The position numbers and the translations under genes are program-made. Below are positions 34,000-42,006 of a DNA stretch of 64,000 bases, piece after piece (position 1 is the stretch's first letter; every line of letters starts with the position of its first letter). Source of the DNA: Mycobacterium sp. 852013-51886_SCH5428379 (lineage in GTDB: Bacteria; Actinomycetota; Actinomycetes; Mycobacteriales; Mycobacteriaceae); the NCBI RefSeq assembly GCF_001665575.1, contig NZ_LZSU01000034.1:44034-108033 (forward strand), given 5' to 3'. Under the pieces are notes generated by a model that worked only from the letters and a program-made list of their open reading frames with translations, did no database searches and was not told the origin of the DNA.

Positions 34000-34836
34000 A
34001 TGGCCGGACGGACCATCGTCATCACCGGGGCCAGTGACGGGCTCGGCGCGGCCGCGGCGAAACGGTTGCACCGCAGCGGTGAGACGGTGGTGGTGGTCGG
34101 GCGGTCCCCGCAGAAGACCGCCGCGGTGGCCGAGCCCCTCGGCGTCGACTCCTTCGTCTGTGACTTCGCCGATCTGGCCCAGGTACGCGACCTGGCCGGC
34201 CGGCTGCTCGAGGCGTATCCGCGCATCGACGTCCTGGCCAACAACGCCGGCGGGATGATGAACACCCGCGAGATGACCGTCGACGGCTTCGAGAAGACGT
34301 TCCAGGTGAACCATCTGTCGCCGCTGCTGTTGACGACGTTGCTGCTGGACCGGCTCGTCGAGTCGAAGGCCTCGGTGCTCAACACCTCCAGCATGGCCAG
34401 CCGGTTCGTACGCGCGGACTACGACGATCTCGACGCCCTGCAGAGCCAGCACGGAGCGGTGGCGTACGCATCGTCGAAGCTGGCGAACATCCTGTTCACC
34501 CGGGAACTGCACCGCCGCTACCACGCGTCGGGCATCTCGACCGCGGCGTTCCATCCCGGTCCGGTGGCGTCGAATTTCAGCGCCGAGGTGCGCAACCCGA
34601 TGTTCGGTCTGCTCTACCGCAGCCCGCTGCGGCATCTCGCGCTCACGAACGCCGAGCAGGGCTCGGACGAGCTGGTGTGGCTGGCGTCGGCCAAACCCGG
34701 GCGCGACTGGCGGTCCGGGGAGTACTACGTCAAGCACAAGGTCGTCCACCCCAACAAACTCGCCGACGACGTGGGGCTGGCCGAGCGGCTGTGGGACCGC
34801 AGTATCGAACTCGTGAGCGCGAAGGCCCTGTCATGA
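34000..34836 (+). CDS. Short-chain dehydrogenase, retinol-dehydrogenase-like
   Basis: A 278-aa [21 protein letters not shown] (6-23) for NAD(P), NNAGGMM (about 83-89), SSMAS (about 127-131) and YASSKLAN with catalytic Tyr/Lys (about 149-156). The C-terminal extension ([19 protein letters not shown]) is typical of the long WW-oxidoreductase/retinol dehydrogenase-like mycobacterial SDRs. ATG at 34000 has GAGGAGG six bases upstream, 29 bp after mmpL, so it may belong to the same transcript. It overlaps the SRPBCC gene by 4 bp. Confidence 0.88.
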   Translation: MAGRTIVITGASDGLGAAAAKRLHRSGETVVVVGRSPQKTAAVAEPLGVDSFVCDFADLAQVRDLAGRLLEAYPRIDVLANNAGGMMNTREMTVDGFEKTFQVNHLSPLLLTTLLLDRLVESKASVLNTSSMASRFVRADYDDLDALQSQHGAVAYASSKLANILFTRELHRRYHASGISTAAFHPGPVASNFSAEVRNPMFGLLYRSPLRHLALTNAEQGSDELVWLASAKPGRDWRSGEYYVKHKVVHPNKLADDVGLAERLWDRSIELVSAKALS

Positions 34837-35303
34837 ACGTCACGGTCGTGAACAACGGCCCACGCCAGGTCAGCCGGGCGATCGAGGTCGACGCGCCCGC
34901 GGCCGAGGTGTTCGCCCTCGTCGCCGATCCGCGGCGCCACCACGAATTCGACGGTTCCGGGACCGTGGGCGCCAACATCGACGCGCCCGCGGAACTCGTT
35001 GCGGGCGCGCGTTTTTCGACGAAGATGCGGATGGCCGGGGTGCCCTACCGGATCACCAGCACGGTGACCGCGCTCAACCCCGGGCGCCTGATCGAGTGGC
35101 GGCATCCGTTCGGGCACCACTGGCGGTGGGAGGTCGAGGAGATCGAACCCGGCCGCTCGCGAGTCACCGAGACCTTCGATTTCCGCGACACCGGTGCGGT
35201 CAAGGACCGCTTCGACTACTACCAGCGCACCGGATTCGCCAAGCGCAACGCGGCGGGTATCGAGGAGTCGCTACGACGCCTGCGGGACCGGTTCAGCGCC
35301 TGA
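34833..35303 (+). CDS. SRPBCC-family (polyketide cyclase/START-like) protein
   Basis: A 156-aa protein with the START-like SRPBCC pattern: [34 protein letters not shown] (about 12-45), [60 protein letters not shown] (about 58-118) and a C-terminal long helix. These domains bind hydrophobic ligands such as lipids or polyketides. ATG at 34833 overlaps the SDR stop, so the two likely act on the same small hydrophobic compound. The last 11 bases overlap the convergent DUF5078 gene. Confidence 0.82.
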   Translation: MNVTVVNNGPRQVSRAIEVDAPAAEVFALVADPRRHHEFDGSGTVGANIDAPAELVAGARFSTKMRMAGVPYRITSTVTALNPGRLIEWRHPFGHHWRWEVEEIEPGRSRVTETFDFRDTGAVKDRFDYYQRTGFAKRNAAGIEESLRRLRDRFSA

Positions 35304-35763
35304 CGGGCCAGTCCCACACCGACATGTCGCCCTTGGGGTAGTTCATGCAGACGTCGGTGGCGTGGGCGACGACGCCCTTGTTGTTGAAGAACAGCTTGGC
35401 CCAGTTGCCCCAGCGGGTGGCGGTCTGCTCGTAGAACACGTTGGTGGCAGTGGCCTCGGAGTACTGGCGACGCCCGGCTGGATCGAGCGAGAAGAACCAG
35501 TGGATGCGGTCGAAGGCCATCTGCTGGACGTCGGCCGGACGGTTGCTCCGGTCGATCATGTAGCGCTCGAAGTACACCGGACTGGTATCGCGCGCCGCGG
35601 CCATGTACTGCTCGACGTCGCACTCGGTCGCGATGATCCGGCGCGGGATCGGATAGTCGTCGGTGGAATCGGCCGACGCCAGTCCGGCAGTAGTCAGGTA
35701 TGCGGCGGCGGTTGCGGCCAGGGCGACTCCCACCCGTCCAGCGCGCTTCACCAGTCCACTCAT
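35293..35763 (-). CDS. DUF5078-family secreted protein
   Basis: A 156-aa exported protein: [11 protein letters not shown] basic start, hydrophobic core to about 29, ASA cleavage region near 30-32. The mature part is rich in Tyr/Trp ([114 protein letters not shown]), with two cysteines (about 48 and 140), the DUF5078 pattern of mycobacteria. ATG at 35763 follows AGGAAAAG. The function of the family is not known to me. An AT-rich patch with TATATAG just upstream is the probable promoter. Confidence 0.8.
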   Translation of the reverse strand: MSGLVKRAGRVGVALAATAAAYLTTAGLASADSTDDYPIPRRIIATECDVEQYMAAARDTSPVYFERYMIDRSNRPADVQQMAFDRIHWFFSLDPAGRRQYSEATATNVFYEQTATRWGNWAKLFFNNKGVVAHATDVCMNYPKGDMSVWDWPVRR

Positions 35764-35856
35764 AGGTCTTTTCCTGCCAATCGATACGTCGGATGCGCCG
35801 ATGCGACTATATAGCACAGCTAGCTAAAAGGGTATCCCGTCGTGAATTGTGCGGGA
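35764..35856 (-). promoter_or_regulatory. Promoter region of DUF5078 gene
   Basis: The sequence around 35805-35832 is unusually AT rich for this genome (TATATAG and AGCTAGCTAAAA on the plus strand; TTTTAGCTAGCT and CTATATA on the minus strand), 45-70 bases upstream of the minus-strand ATG. AGCTAGCT is an 8-bp palindrome. A -10-like element is plausible but no confident -35 is seen. Confidence 0.4.
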
Positions 35857-36138
35857 TCAGCCGCCGTTGGTCACCGGGTTCGACGACAGCGTGATGAAGC
35901 CCCCGTTGATCCACACACCCCAGCGGCCACCCCAGCCCGAACTCCAGACGACCGGTTGACCCAGCCAGTTCTCGGTCGGTTTGGGCGGCGCCCAGGCCGG
36001 GGGCACCTCGCCCAGCACGGGCGGCGGTGGCGGCGGTGGCGGTTGGGCACCGGCCGCCGCGACCCCGAATCCGAGCGCGCCGGCGGTCACCCCGCAGGCG
36101 ACGACGAGGGCGCGCGTAAAGAGGTTCATCCTGATCAC
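35857..36138 (-). CDS. Small secreted proline/tryptophan-rich protein
   Basis: A 93-aa exported protein: NLFTRALVVACGVTAGALGFGVAAAGAQ signal peptide, then PPPPPPPP and a Trp-rich mature tail (PPAWAPPKPTENWLGQPVVWSSGWGGRWGVWINGGFITLSSNPVTNGG). GTG at 36138 has GGAG six bases upstream, whereas the ATG at 36129 has no spaced site, so I take the GTG. Small secreted proteins of this kind are common in mycobacteria and poorly understood. It lies between DUF5078 and a TetR gene, all on the minus strand. Confidence 0.65.
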   Translation of the reverse strand: MIRMNLFTRALVVACGVTAGALGFGVAAAGAQPPPPPPPPVLGEVPPAWAPPKPTENWLGQPVVWSSGWGGRWGVWINGGFITLSSNPVTNGG

Positions 36139-36179
36139 GAGGCACTCCGAAGGTCGAGGGTCATCGGTACTTAGGATAT

Positions 36180-36818
36180 TTAACCATCCAGGGTGACAGT
36201 GGCGCGTCCCCGCCCGGTGGGGGCATCGACCGGCGGCAACGGCGTCGAACCCGTCGCGCTGAACGCGTCGAACATCAGGCTGAGGTAGCGGCGGCGCAGC
36301 GGCCGGGGCTGGTTCATGGCCACCGACGCGGTGGTCACCATCGCCACGAAGGTCGCCACATCGTCGGCGGTCAGATCCGACCGCAGGTGGCCCGTCTCCT
36401 GCGCGACCCGAATCATCGCGTTGAGCCGCTGCCGGTCGCGGGTCAGCAGGCGGACCGTGAGCTCGGCCAGATCACCGATCGACGCGAGCCACGGCTGCTG
36501 CTTGAACATGACGTCCTCGAGGCGGGACAGCGCATCGAGGAACGACTCGCGGGGGGCGTCCTTGCTGAGCGCCCCGATCGCCGGCTTGATCTCGTTCTCG
36601 ACGATGTCCTCGTAGACCGCCGCCGCCAGGGCCCGCCGGTTCGGGAAGTGCCGGTAGAGCGTCGCGCTGGCGACGCCCGCAGCGGCGGCCACCTGGCTCA
36701 GCGTGGCGGCGTCCCCGTCGCGCGCGAAAACCTCCCGCGCCGCGGCCACGATCCGGGTCACGTTCGCCGACGCGTCCGATCGCTGACTCCGCGGTGAGCG
36801 AATCGAGTCCATATCCAT
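36180..36818 (-). CDS. TetR-family transcriptional regulator
   Basis: A 212-aa TetR protein: VTRIVAAAREVFARDGDAATLSQVAAAAGVASATLYRHFPNRRALAAAVYEDIVENEI (about 20-77) is a complete DNA-binding domain with the classic YRHFPN. The C-terminal ligand domain includes LSRLEDVMFKQQPWLASIGDLAELTVRLLTRDRQRLNAMIRVAQETGHLRSDLTADDVATFVAMV, close to the TetR_C33-like group that regulates small transport or oxidoreductase genes. Two in-frame ATGs at 36818 and 36812 are possible. No palindrome stands out in the adjacent gaps, so its targets are unknown. Confidence 0.85.
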   Translation of the reverse strand: MDMDSIRSPRSQRSDASANVTRIVAAAREVFARDGDAATLSQVAAAAGVASATLYRHFPNRRALAAAVYEDIVENEIKPAIGALSKDAPRESFLDALSRLEDVMFKQQPWLASIGDLAELTVRLLTRDRQRLNAMIRVAQETGHLRSDLTADDVATFVAMVTTASVAMNQPRPLRRRYLSLMFDAFSATGSTPLPPVDAPTGRGRATVTLDG

Positions 36819-36967
36819 CCCCGTCAGTATCCCCTGTCGATCCGCGCCCCCGGCGCGGTCGACCCCTCACAGAAATGCTAGCGCCCTCCCAGTTCGAAAA
36901 TGCCGGATCCTGTGGGGATCGGCCGGTCTCCGGCTGTGGAACCTGCCGATATCGATGAAATGCCGCG

Positions 36968-37687
36968 TCACCGGGCCAGGGTCTCGTGCAGGAAATCGCC
37001 GAGGACGCGCCAGGCGCGGCCGGCCACAACGGCGTTGTACTGGATCCCCCGGTCGGGTTGGTCGGCGAACGGCGCCATGAACGCGTGCATCGCGTCGCCG
37101 TAAGCATGGAGCTGCCAGTCGGCGCGCCGGCGCGTCAGCTCCTGCCCGATCGCGACGACGTCCTGCGGTGGCGCGAAGGGATCGTCCCAGCCGTGGAACA
37201 CCGCCACCTTCGCGGTGATGTCGGGGGCGGCGGCGTCGGCTGGTGGCGTGAGGATTCCATGGAAGCTCGCCACCGACCGCAGGTCGTGACCGGCCCGAGC
37301 GATGTCGAGCACGCACAGTCCGCCGAAACAGAATCCGATCGCGGCCACGCGTGCGGCGTCGACCCGCGGCGCGGCCAGCACGTGCGACAGCACCGCGGTC
37401 AGCCGCTCGCCCAATGCCGCGCGGTCGGCGAGATAGGCCTGCATCTCGGCCGCGCAGCGCTCCGGGCCGCCACGCGTCACCGCAGTGCCGAACAGATCGA
37501 CCGCCACCGCCTGGTGGCCCCACTCGGTCAACTGGTCGGCGATCGCGAGCTGCGCGTCGCTGCGGCCCTCCATTCCGTGTACGACCAGCACCGTCGCGGC
37601 GCCGCCCGCCGACGGGGCGACCAGGACGTGGTCGAGGGTGTCGTCGGTGACCTGCTGGGTGAGAGCCGTTCGCGGTGCCGTCTCCAT
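36968..37687 (-). CDS. Dienelactone hydrolase-family protein
   Basis: A 239-aa alpha/beta hydrolase. The nucleophile elbow GFCFGG places Cys120, with Asp168 (GWDDPF) and His201 (AMHAF) completing the Cys-Asp-His triad of dienelactone hydrolases; VLVVHGMEGRSD (about 33-44) gives the oxyanion region. ATG at 37687. It is divergent from the MoxR operon across a gap holding a 21-bp palindrome and a tandem repeat. Family members open lactone rings or hydrolyse esters in aromatic breakdown; no aromatic pathway genes are nearby. Confidence 0.87.
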   Translation of the reverse strand: METAPRTALTQQVTDDTLDHVLVAPSAGGAATVLVVHGMEGRSDAQLAIADQLTEWGHQAVAVDLFGTAVTRGGPERCAAEMQAYLADRAALGERLTAVLSHVLAAPRVDAARVAAIGFCFGGLCVLDIARAGHDLRSVASFHGILTPPADAAAPDITAKVAVFHGWDDPFAPPQDVVAIGQELTRRRADWQLHAYGDAMHAFMAPFADQPDRGIQYNAVVAGRAWRVLGDFLHETLAR

Positions 37688-37724
37688 GGGCCCGACGCTG
37701 CCAGACCGGGCAGCTCCCCGGTGC

Positions 37725-37745
37725 GCGTTCACCGTCGGTGAACGC
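37725..37745. promoter_or_regulatory. 21-bp palindrome in the divergent DLH/MoxR promoter region
   Basis: GCGTTCACC, GTC, GGTGAACGC: perfect 9-bp arms with a 3-nt centre, 38 bases upstream of the dienelactone hydrolase ATG and 59 bases before the moxR ATG. No regulator gene is adjacent, so the binding protein would act from elsewhere. Confidence 0.6.
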
Positions 37746-37774
37746 GGCCATGGTGTGACGCGGTCATGGTGTGA
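37743..37774. repeat. Two tandem copies of a 16-bp repeat upstream of moxR
   Basis: CGCGGCCATGGTGTGA (37743-37758) is followed directly by CGCGGTCATGGTGTGA (37759-37774), 15 of 16 identical. It lies in the moxR leader, overlapping the right edge of the palindrome by three bases. It could be a pair of regulator half-sites about one and a half turns apart. Confidence 0.65.
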
Positions 37775-37803
37775 AATGGGCGGCCCGGGGTAACCCCCGC
37801 GTG

Positions 37804-38805
37804 ATGACTGCTGCGCGAACACAACCCGATCAGCGGGCCATGTCCGACACTCAGCGGGTCGTGCGGGCGGTGTCCGAGGCGTTCTCGGCCAAGGTCGTCG
37901 GTCAGCAGAATCTGCGGGAATCGCTGCTGGTCGGCCTCCTCACCGGGGGCCACGTTCTCATCGAGAGCGTCCCCGGCCTGGCCAAGACCACGGCCGCCCG
38001 CGTCGTCGCAGACGCCATCGACGGCGCATTCCAACGCATCCAGTGCACACCGGATCTGCTGCCCAGCGACATCATCGGCACCCAGGTCTACGAGGCCGCC
38101 ACCAACACCTTCGTCACCCAGCTCGGGCCCGTGCACGCCAACGTCGTGCTGCTCGACGAGATCAACCGGTCCAGCGCCAAGACCCAGAGCGCGATGCTCG
38201 AGGCAATGGAGGAGCGGCAGACCACGATCGCCGGCCAGGTGTATCCGATCCCCGAACCCTTCCTGGTGATCGCGACGCAGAACCCGGTCGACCAGGAGGG
38301 CACCTATCCGCTGTCCGAGGCGCAGACCGACCGCTTCATGCTCAAGGACGTGCTGCAGTACCCGACCGCCGACGAGGAGGTCGAGGTCATGGCCCGCATC
38401 GACGCCGGCCTGTACGACCGCAACCGGCGCAGCGCACCGGTCGTCGGCCTCGACGACGTCCGCCGGGCCCGCGACGTGGTGCGCCGCGTCCACATGGACC
38501 GCGCGCTGGTGCAGTACGCCAGCCGCCTGGTCGAGGTGACGCGGCGGCCCAGCCAGTACCTGCCACAGCAGCTCGCCCGCTTCGTGGAGTACGGCGCCAG
38601 CCCGCGCGCCACCATCGCGCTGTGCCAGTCGGCCCGCGCGCTGGCGGTGTTGTCGGGACGCGGGCACGTGCTGCCCGAGGACATCGGCCGCCTCGCGCAC
38701 CGCGTACTGCGACACCGCCTCATCCTGGGATTCGAGGCGGCCAGTGCGGACGTGACCGCCGACGCGGTCGTCGACGCGGTGCTGCAGGCCGTCCGGGTGC
38801 CCTGA
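37804..38805 (+). CDS. MoxR-family AAA+ ATPase
   Basis: A 333-aa MoxR ATPase: Walker A ESVPGLAKTT with Lys61, Walker B VVLLDEINR with Asp118-Glu119, sensor 1 IATQNPVDQEGTYPLSEAQTDRF (about 160-182), and the sensor 2/lid region near 280-330. MoxR proteins act as chaperone-like remodelers with DUF58 and VWA partners. ATG at 37804 has no strong ribosome site; ATG at 37840 is an alternative. It heads a six-gene operon (37804-42716) matching the moxR2/moxR3-type loci of Mycobacterium tuberculosis in layout. Its clients are unknown. Confidence 0.92.
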   Translation: MTAARTQPDQRAMSDTQRVVRAVSEAFSAKVVGQQNLRESLLVGLLTGGHVLIESVPGLAKTTAARVVADAIDGAFQRIQCTPDLLPSDIIGTQVYEAATNTFVTQLGPVHANVVLLDEINRSSAKTQSAMLEAMEERQTTIAGQVYPIPEPFLVIATQNPVDQEGTYPLSEAQTDRFMLKDVLQYPTADEEVEVMARIDAGLYDRNRRSAPVVGLDDVRRARDVVRRVHMDRALVQYASRLVEVTRRPSQYLPQQLARFVEYGASPRATIALCQSARALAVLSGRGHVLPEDIGRLAHRVLRHRLILGFEAASADVTADAVVDAVLQAVRVP

Positions 38806-38809
38806 CCCG

Positions 38810-39682
38810 GTGGGTAAGCACCTCAACCGGGCCAAGGCCCACTTCGGCACCGACACCCGCGGGCTGCTCGAAGGCGGCCGATACGCGCTGTCGCACACCC
38901 GCAGCCTGGAGTTCGACGATCTACGCCCGTACGTTCCCGGCGACGACGTCCGCGACATCGACTGGAAGGCCTCGGCGCGGTCGGGCAGTGTGCTCATCAA
39001 ACGTTTCGTCTCCGAGAAGCACCACAAGATCCTGTTGGTCGCCGACGGCGGCCGCAACATGTCCGCGCTGGCGCCCGGCGGGGAGTGCCGGCGCGAGGTG
39101 GCCGCCCACGTACTGGGCGCGATCGGGCTGATCAGCCTGCGGCGCTCCGACGAGGTCGGGATGGTGTTCGGCGATTCGCGCGGCTGCGTCAACATCCCTG
39201 CCCGCCGCGGTGAGACCCACATCGAGTACGCGCTGCACCGCTGGTACCAGCACAGCCTCGAGCGCCCCGGACCCAGCGACATCTTGGCCCAACTCGAGTA
39301 TGTCGCAACGCATTACGGTCACAGCCGACTGCTGGTAGTGGTGTCCGACGAGCCGGATCCCGGTGCCCGGCTGGACGACGTGCTGCGCCGGCTGGGCGCC
39401 CGCCACGAGATCCTGTGGGTGATGGTGCCCGATATGCCGCCGGTCGGGGCGGGCCCGGAGGCCGGTGACGGATACGACGTCGCCACCGGGCGGGTGGTCC
39501 TCAACGCCGCGACGCTGGGCCGCCGCGTGGTGACGGCCTACCGGCGCGCCGAACAGGCCAGGGTGCGCCGCCTTACCGCAGCGCTCGCCGCCCGCAGCGT
39601 CCCGTACGCGGTGATTCCGGGCAGCACGGAGATCCGCACCAAACTCGTCGCGCTCACCGAGGGTCTCGCCCGTGTCGGATGA
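38810..39682 (+). CDS. DUF58 domain protein, MoxR partner
   Basis: A 290-aa protein with the DUF58 signature SLEFDDLRPYVPGDDVRDIDWKASARSGSVLIKRFVSEK (about 31-69), followed by a VWA-like fold (KILLVADGGRNMSALAPG near 73-90). The motif DGGRNMS takes the place of DxSxS, so a MIDAS-type metal site is at best partial. GTG at 38810 is four bases after the moxR stop. The DUF58 partner is the constant companion of MoxR and is thought to pass client specificity. It overlaps the next gene by 11 bp. Confidence 0.88.
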   Translation: MGKHLNRAKAHFGTDTRGLLEGGRYALSHTRSLEFDDLRPYVPGDDVRDIDWKASARSGSVLIKRFVSEKHHKILLVADGGRNMSALAPGGECRREVAAHVLGAIGLISLRRSDEVGMVFGDSRGCVNIPARRGETHIEYALHRWYQHSLERPGPSDILAQLEYVATHYGHSRLLVVVSDEPDPGARLDDVLRRLGARHEILWVMVPDMPPVGAGPEAGDGYDVATGRVVLNAATLGRRVVTAYRRAEQARVRRLTAALAARSVPYAVIPGSTEIRTKLVALTEGLARVG

Positions 39683-40145
39683 CCTGCTGCGCTTCGTGTC
39701 CGGCCCGACGCCGTACTCGGCGTGGTGGTGGGTCGGGGCCGCGGCGCTGCTGGTGGTCGTGATTGCCTGCTACGCCGCGATCTTCGTCGCGACGCTGCCG
39801 TCGCGGCGGCTGCGGGCGCTCCCCGCGATCGGGTCCATGCACCACCGGCTGCTGCGCGAGCGCTATGCCCGCCGGATCGCGGCGACCGACGCCGCGCTGC
39901 GGGCGGGCCGGCTCAGCCCGGCCGAGGCCGCCGCCGAGGTGGACCACGCCGTGCGCAGCTTCCTGCACCAGGCCACCGGCGTCCGCGCGCAGTACATGCA
40001 GATCGACGAGTTCGCCGCGGGCGATCTCGCGCCGGTGGCGCCGCTGCTCTCCGATCTGGCGGATCTGCGGTTCAACCGGGACTCCGGCGTCGACGCCGGG
40101 CAGGCGGGCACCCGCGCCCAGGAGTTGGTGCGCACATGGACCTGA
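39672..40145 (+). CDS. Single-pass membrane protein of the MoxR operon
   Basis: A 157-aa protein with one N-terminal membrane helix (WWWVGAAALLVVVIACYAAIFVATL, about 18-42) and a basic, helical cytoplasmic domain (RLLRERYARRIAATDAALRAGRLSPAEAAAEVDHAVRSFLHQATGVRAQYMQIDEFAAGDLAPVAPLLSDLADLRF). This layout resembles the DUF4381/BatD-C-terminal-like proteins placed after DUF58 genes in Bat operons. GTG at 39672 overlaps the DUF58 gene by 11 bp and its stop overlaps the next ATG by 10 bp. Probably part of a membrane-bound MoxR complex; function unproven. Confidence 0.68.
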   Translation: MSDDLLRFVSGPTPYSAWWWVGAAALLVVVIACYAAIFVATLPSRRLRALPAIGSMHHRLLRERYARRIAATDAALRAGRLSPAEAAAEVDHAVRSFLHQATGVRAQYMQIDEFAAGDLAPVAPLLSDLADLRFNRDSGVDAGQAGTRAQELVRTWT

Positions 40146-41122
40146 AGTGGTGGTGGCTCGCCGCGGTGGGATTGATCTGTCTGGCAGCGTGCTTCGCGTT
40201 GGCGGTGGTGCTGCCGCCGGCCCCCGACCGCCGCGCGCTGCGACCTCTGGCCAACGTTGCGCGGCTCACCGGCCTGCCCGAGTACGCCAGGGCCGCGCGA
40301 TTGCAGGCCGTATCGACGGTGCTCACTCTGATCCTGCTCGTGGGTCTGTTCGCCGCAGCGATGGTGGCGGCGGCGCGACCCACCGGAGAGGACCGCACGT
40401 TCGCGGCCACCCATCCCGAAGACCTGATGCTGTGCGCGGGCGCACCGGTCGCCGACGCCACCACCGGCGCCTTCCTGCGGCACTACGCCTTACAGGCCGG
40501 CACTTACGAGACGCAGCGCATCGGGCTCACGTCGGTGAACTCGCGACTGGTGCCGTTGACCCGCGACTACCAGTACGCCGCAGGTCGATTCAACGACTTC
40601 GCCGCACTGTCGCAGACGCCCGATCCGGACCCCGCCGGAGTCCGCGCCTTCGCCGCGCCCGTGCGCTACCTCGACTACGCCGCCGGCGTGGACGACGTCC
40701 TCGCGTTGTGCCTCACCGGATTTCCCGGATTCGAGCAGAAGAGCACCCACCGGCGCTCGATCGTGTACCTCGGGCCGCCGACCCTGCGTGAGCCCGGCGA
40801 GCAGCGGCCGGCCCTGTTCGATGCCGACCGCATCGCCGAACTCGCCGAGCAGGGCGGCGTACAGATCAACGTCGTCGCCGCCGGGGACGACGCTGCACTG
40901 CGAGCGCTGGCCGAACGGACCGGTGGTCTGTTCAGCGTGGCCACCGACGCGACCGGCGTCGGTCGGAGTCTCGAACAGATCGACGCTGCGCCGCCACCGC
41001 TGGTGCTGTCGGACGGCACCCGCGTCACCGGTCGCTCGCAGGACGCACCGGTCGCGGTATTGGCCGTTGTGGTCGTCATGACCGCGCTGCTCACCGTCAC
41101 GCTGGTGGTGTTGCGCCGATGA
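40136..41122 (+). CDS. Diverged VWA-like membrane protein of the MoxR operon
   Basis: A 328-aa protein with two N-terminal helices (about 5-25 and 58-82), an extracytoplasmic or cytoplasmic domain, and a C-terminal helix (VAVLAVVVVMTALLTVTLVVL). The topology (two helices, domain, one helix) and phrases such as EDLMLCAGAPVAD, QRIGLTSVNSRLVPLTRD and GGVQINVVAAGDD mirror BatA/BatB VWA proteins, but the metal-binding DxSxS has gone (CAGAPVAD). ATG at 40136 overlaps the previous gene by 10 bp and its stop overlaps the next by 4. An inactive-VWA scaffold is my inference. Confidence 0.68.
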   Translation: MDLKWWWLAAVGLICLAACFALAVVLPPAPDRRALRPLANVARLTGLPEYARAARLQAVSTVLTLILLVGLFAAAMVAAARPTGEDRTFAATHPEDLMLCAGAPVADATTGAFLRHYALQAGTYETQRIGLTSVNSRLVPLTRDYQYAAGRFNDFAALSQTPDPDPAGVRAFAAPVRYLDYAAGVDDVLALCLTGFPGFEQKSTHRRSIVYLGPPTLREPGEQRPALFDADRIAELAEQGGVQINVVAAGDDAALRALAERTGGLFSVATDATGVGRSLEQIDAAPPPLVLSDGTRVTGRSQDAPVAVLAVVVVMTALLTVTLVVLRR

Positions 41123-42006
41123 CGTTCACCCCCGTCGTCCCGCCGGCCATCCTCGCGGTGGTCGTCGTCGCGCTGCTCTTCGCACGCCTGGTCACACTGC
41201 GTCAGGTGCTGGCCGGAGAGGGCGCCCACCGGCGAAAAGCGTTGCTGCGCTGGAGCGGAATGAGTCTCGCCGTGGTGCTGTTGCTGTTCGCGGCGATGCG
41301 GCCGGCGCTGATCACCGACGACACCACCGAGGCCGAAGGCGCCGGCGCCGACACCAACGTCTTCGTGGTGGCCGACCGCACCGTCGACGCTCGCGCCGAC
41401 ATCGAGACACTGATCGAGCGCTATCCCGCGGCCCGGTTCGGCGTCATCACCTTCGCGCCGCCGGCCCTGATGTGGCCGCTGTCCGCCGACGTGTGGAGCC
41501 TTCCGTCGGAGGTCGCCGCCTTGGCGCCGCTCGCTCCCGGTGACCCGGCGCAGGCCGACGCCGCCGCGCCGGGAAACGTCCTGCGGTATCAGCTGATTCA
41601 AGCTCAGCAGCGCTATCCCGGTTCGGCGAACCTCGTCGTGTACGCCGGGGCGGGTGCGCCCGGAACCCAGACCGCGCCCAGGGACCTCGACGTCGTCGCG
41701 GCCACGGTCGACGGCGGGATCGTGCTCGGCCACCCCGCCGCGGGCGAGCTGAACGAATCCGCCCTGCGCGCAATCGCCGCCGAACTGGGCGTGCCCTACG
41801 TCAACCGGGCGGGCGGCGGCGCTCTGCCCGACCTCGAGGTGCGCCGGCCGGCCGCACCCTCTGTCGAACCGGCCCCGGCCGCGGCCCGCATCGAGTTGTA
41901 CTGGCTGCTGGCGCTCGTCGCCGCCGGTCTGCTGCTGGCCGAGGTCTGGATCAGTGTGCGGGAACTGCGCCACAGCCGGGTCGCCCGACGGGATGTGACA
42001 CGGTGA
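41119..42006 (+). CDS. Second diverged VWA-like membrane protein of the MoxR operon
   Basis: A 295-aa protein with two N-terminal helices (about 9-27 and 45-60), a VWA-like domain, and a C-terminal helix (ELYWLLALVAAGLLLAEVWISV). The VWA core is recognisable from NVFVVADRTVDARADIETLI and ARFGVITFAPPALMWPLSADVWSL, but DxSxS is replaced by DRTVD (Asp86), so a normal MIDAS metal site is missing. ATG at 41119 and its stop both overlap neighbours by 4 bp. It is paired with the preceding protein as BatA/BatB usually are. Confidence 0.7.
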   Translation: MTFTPVVPPAILAVVVVALLFARLVTLRQVLAGEGAHRRKALLRWSGMSLAVVLLLFAAMRPALITDDTTEAEGAGADTNVFVVADRTVDARADIETLIERYPAARFGVITFAPPALMWPLSADVWSLPSEVAALAPLAPGDPAQADAAAPGNVLRYQLIQAQQRYPGSANLVVYAGAGAPGTQTAPRDLDVVAATVDGGIVLGHPAAGELNESALRAIAAELGVPYVNRAGGGALPDLEVRRPAAPSVEPAPAAARIELYWLLALVAAGLLLAEVWISVRELRHSRVARRDVTR

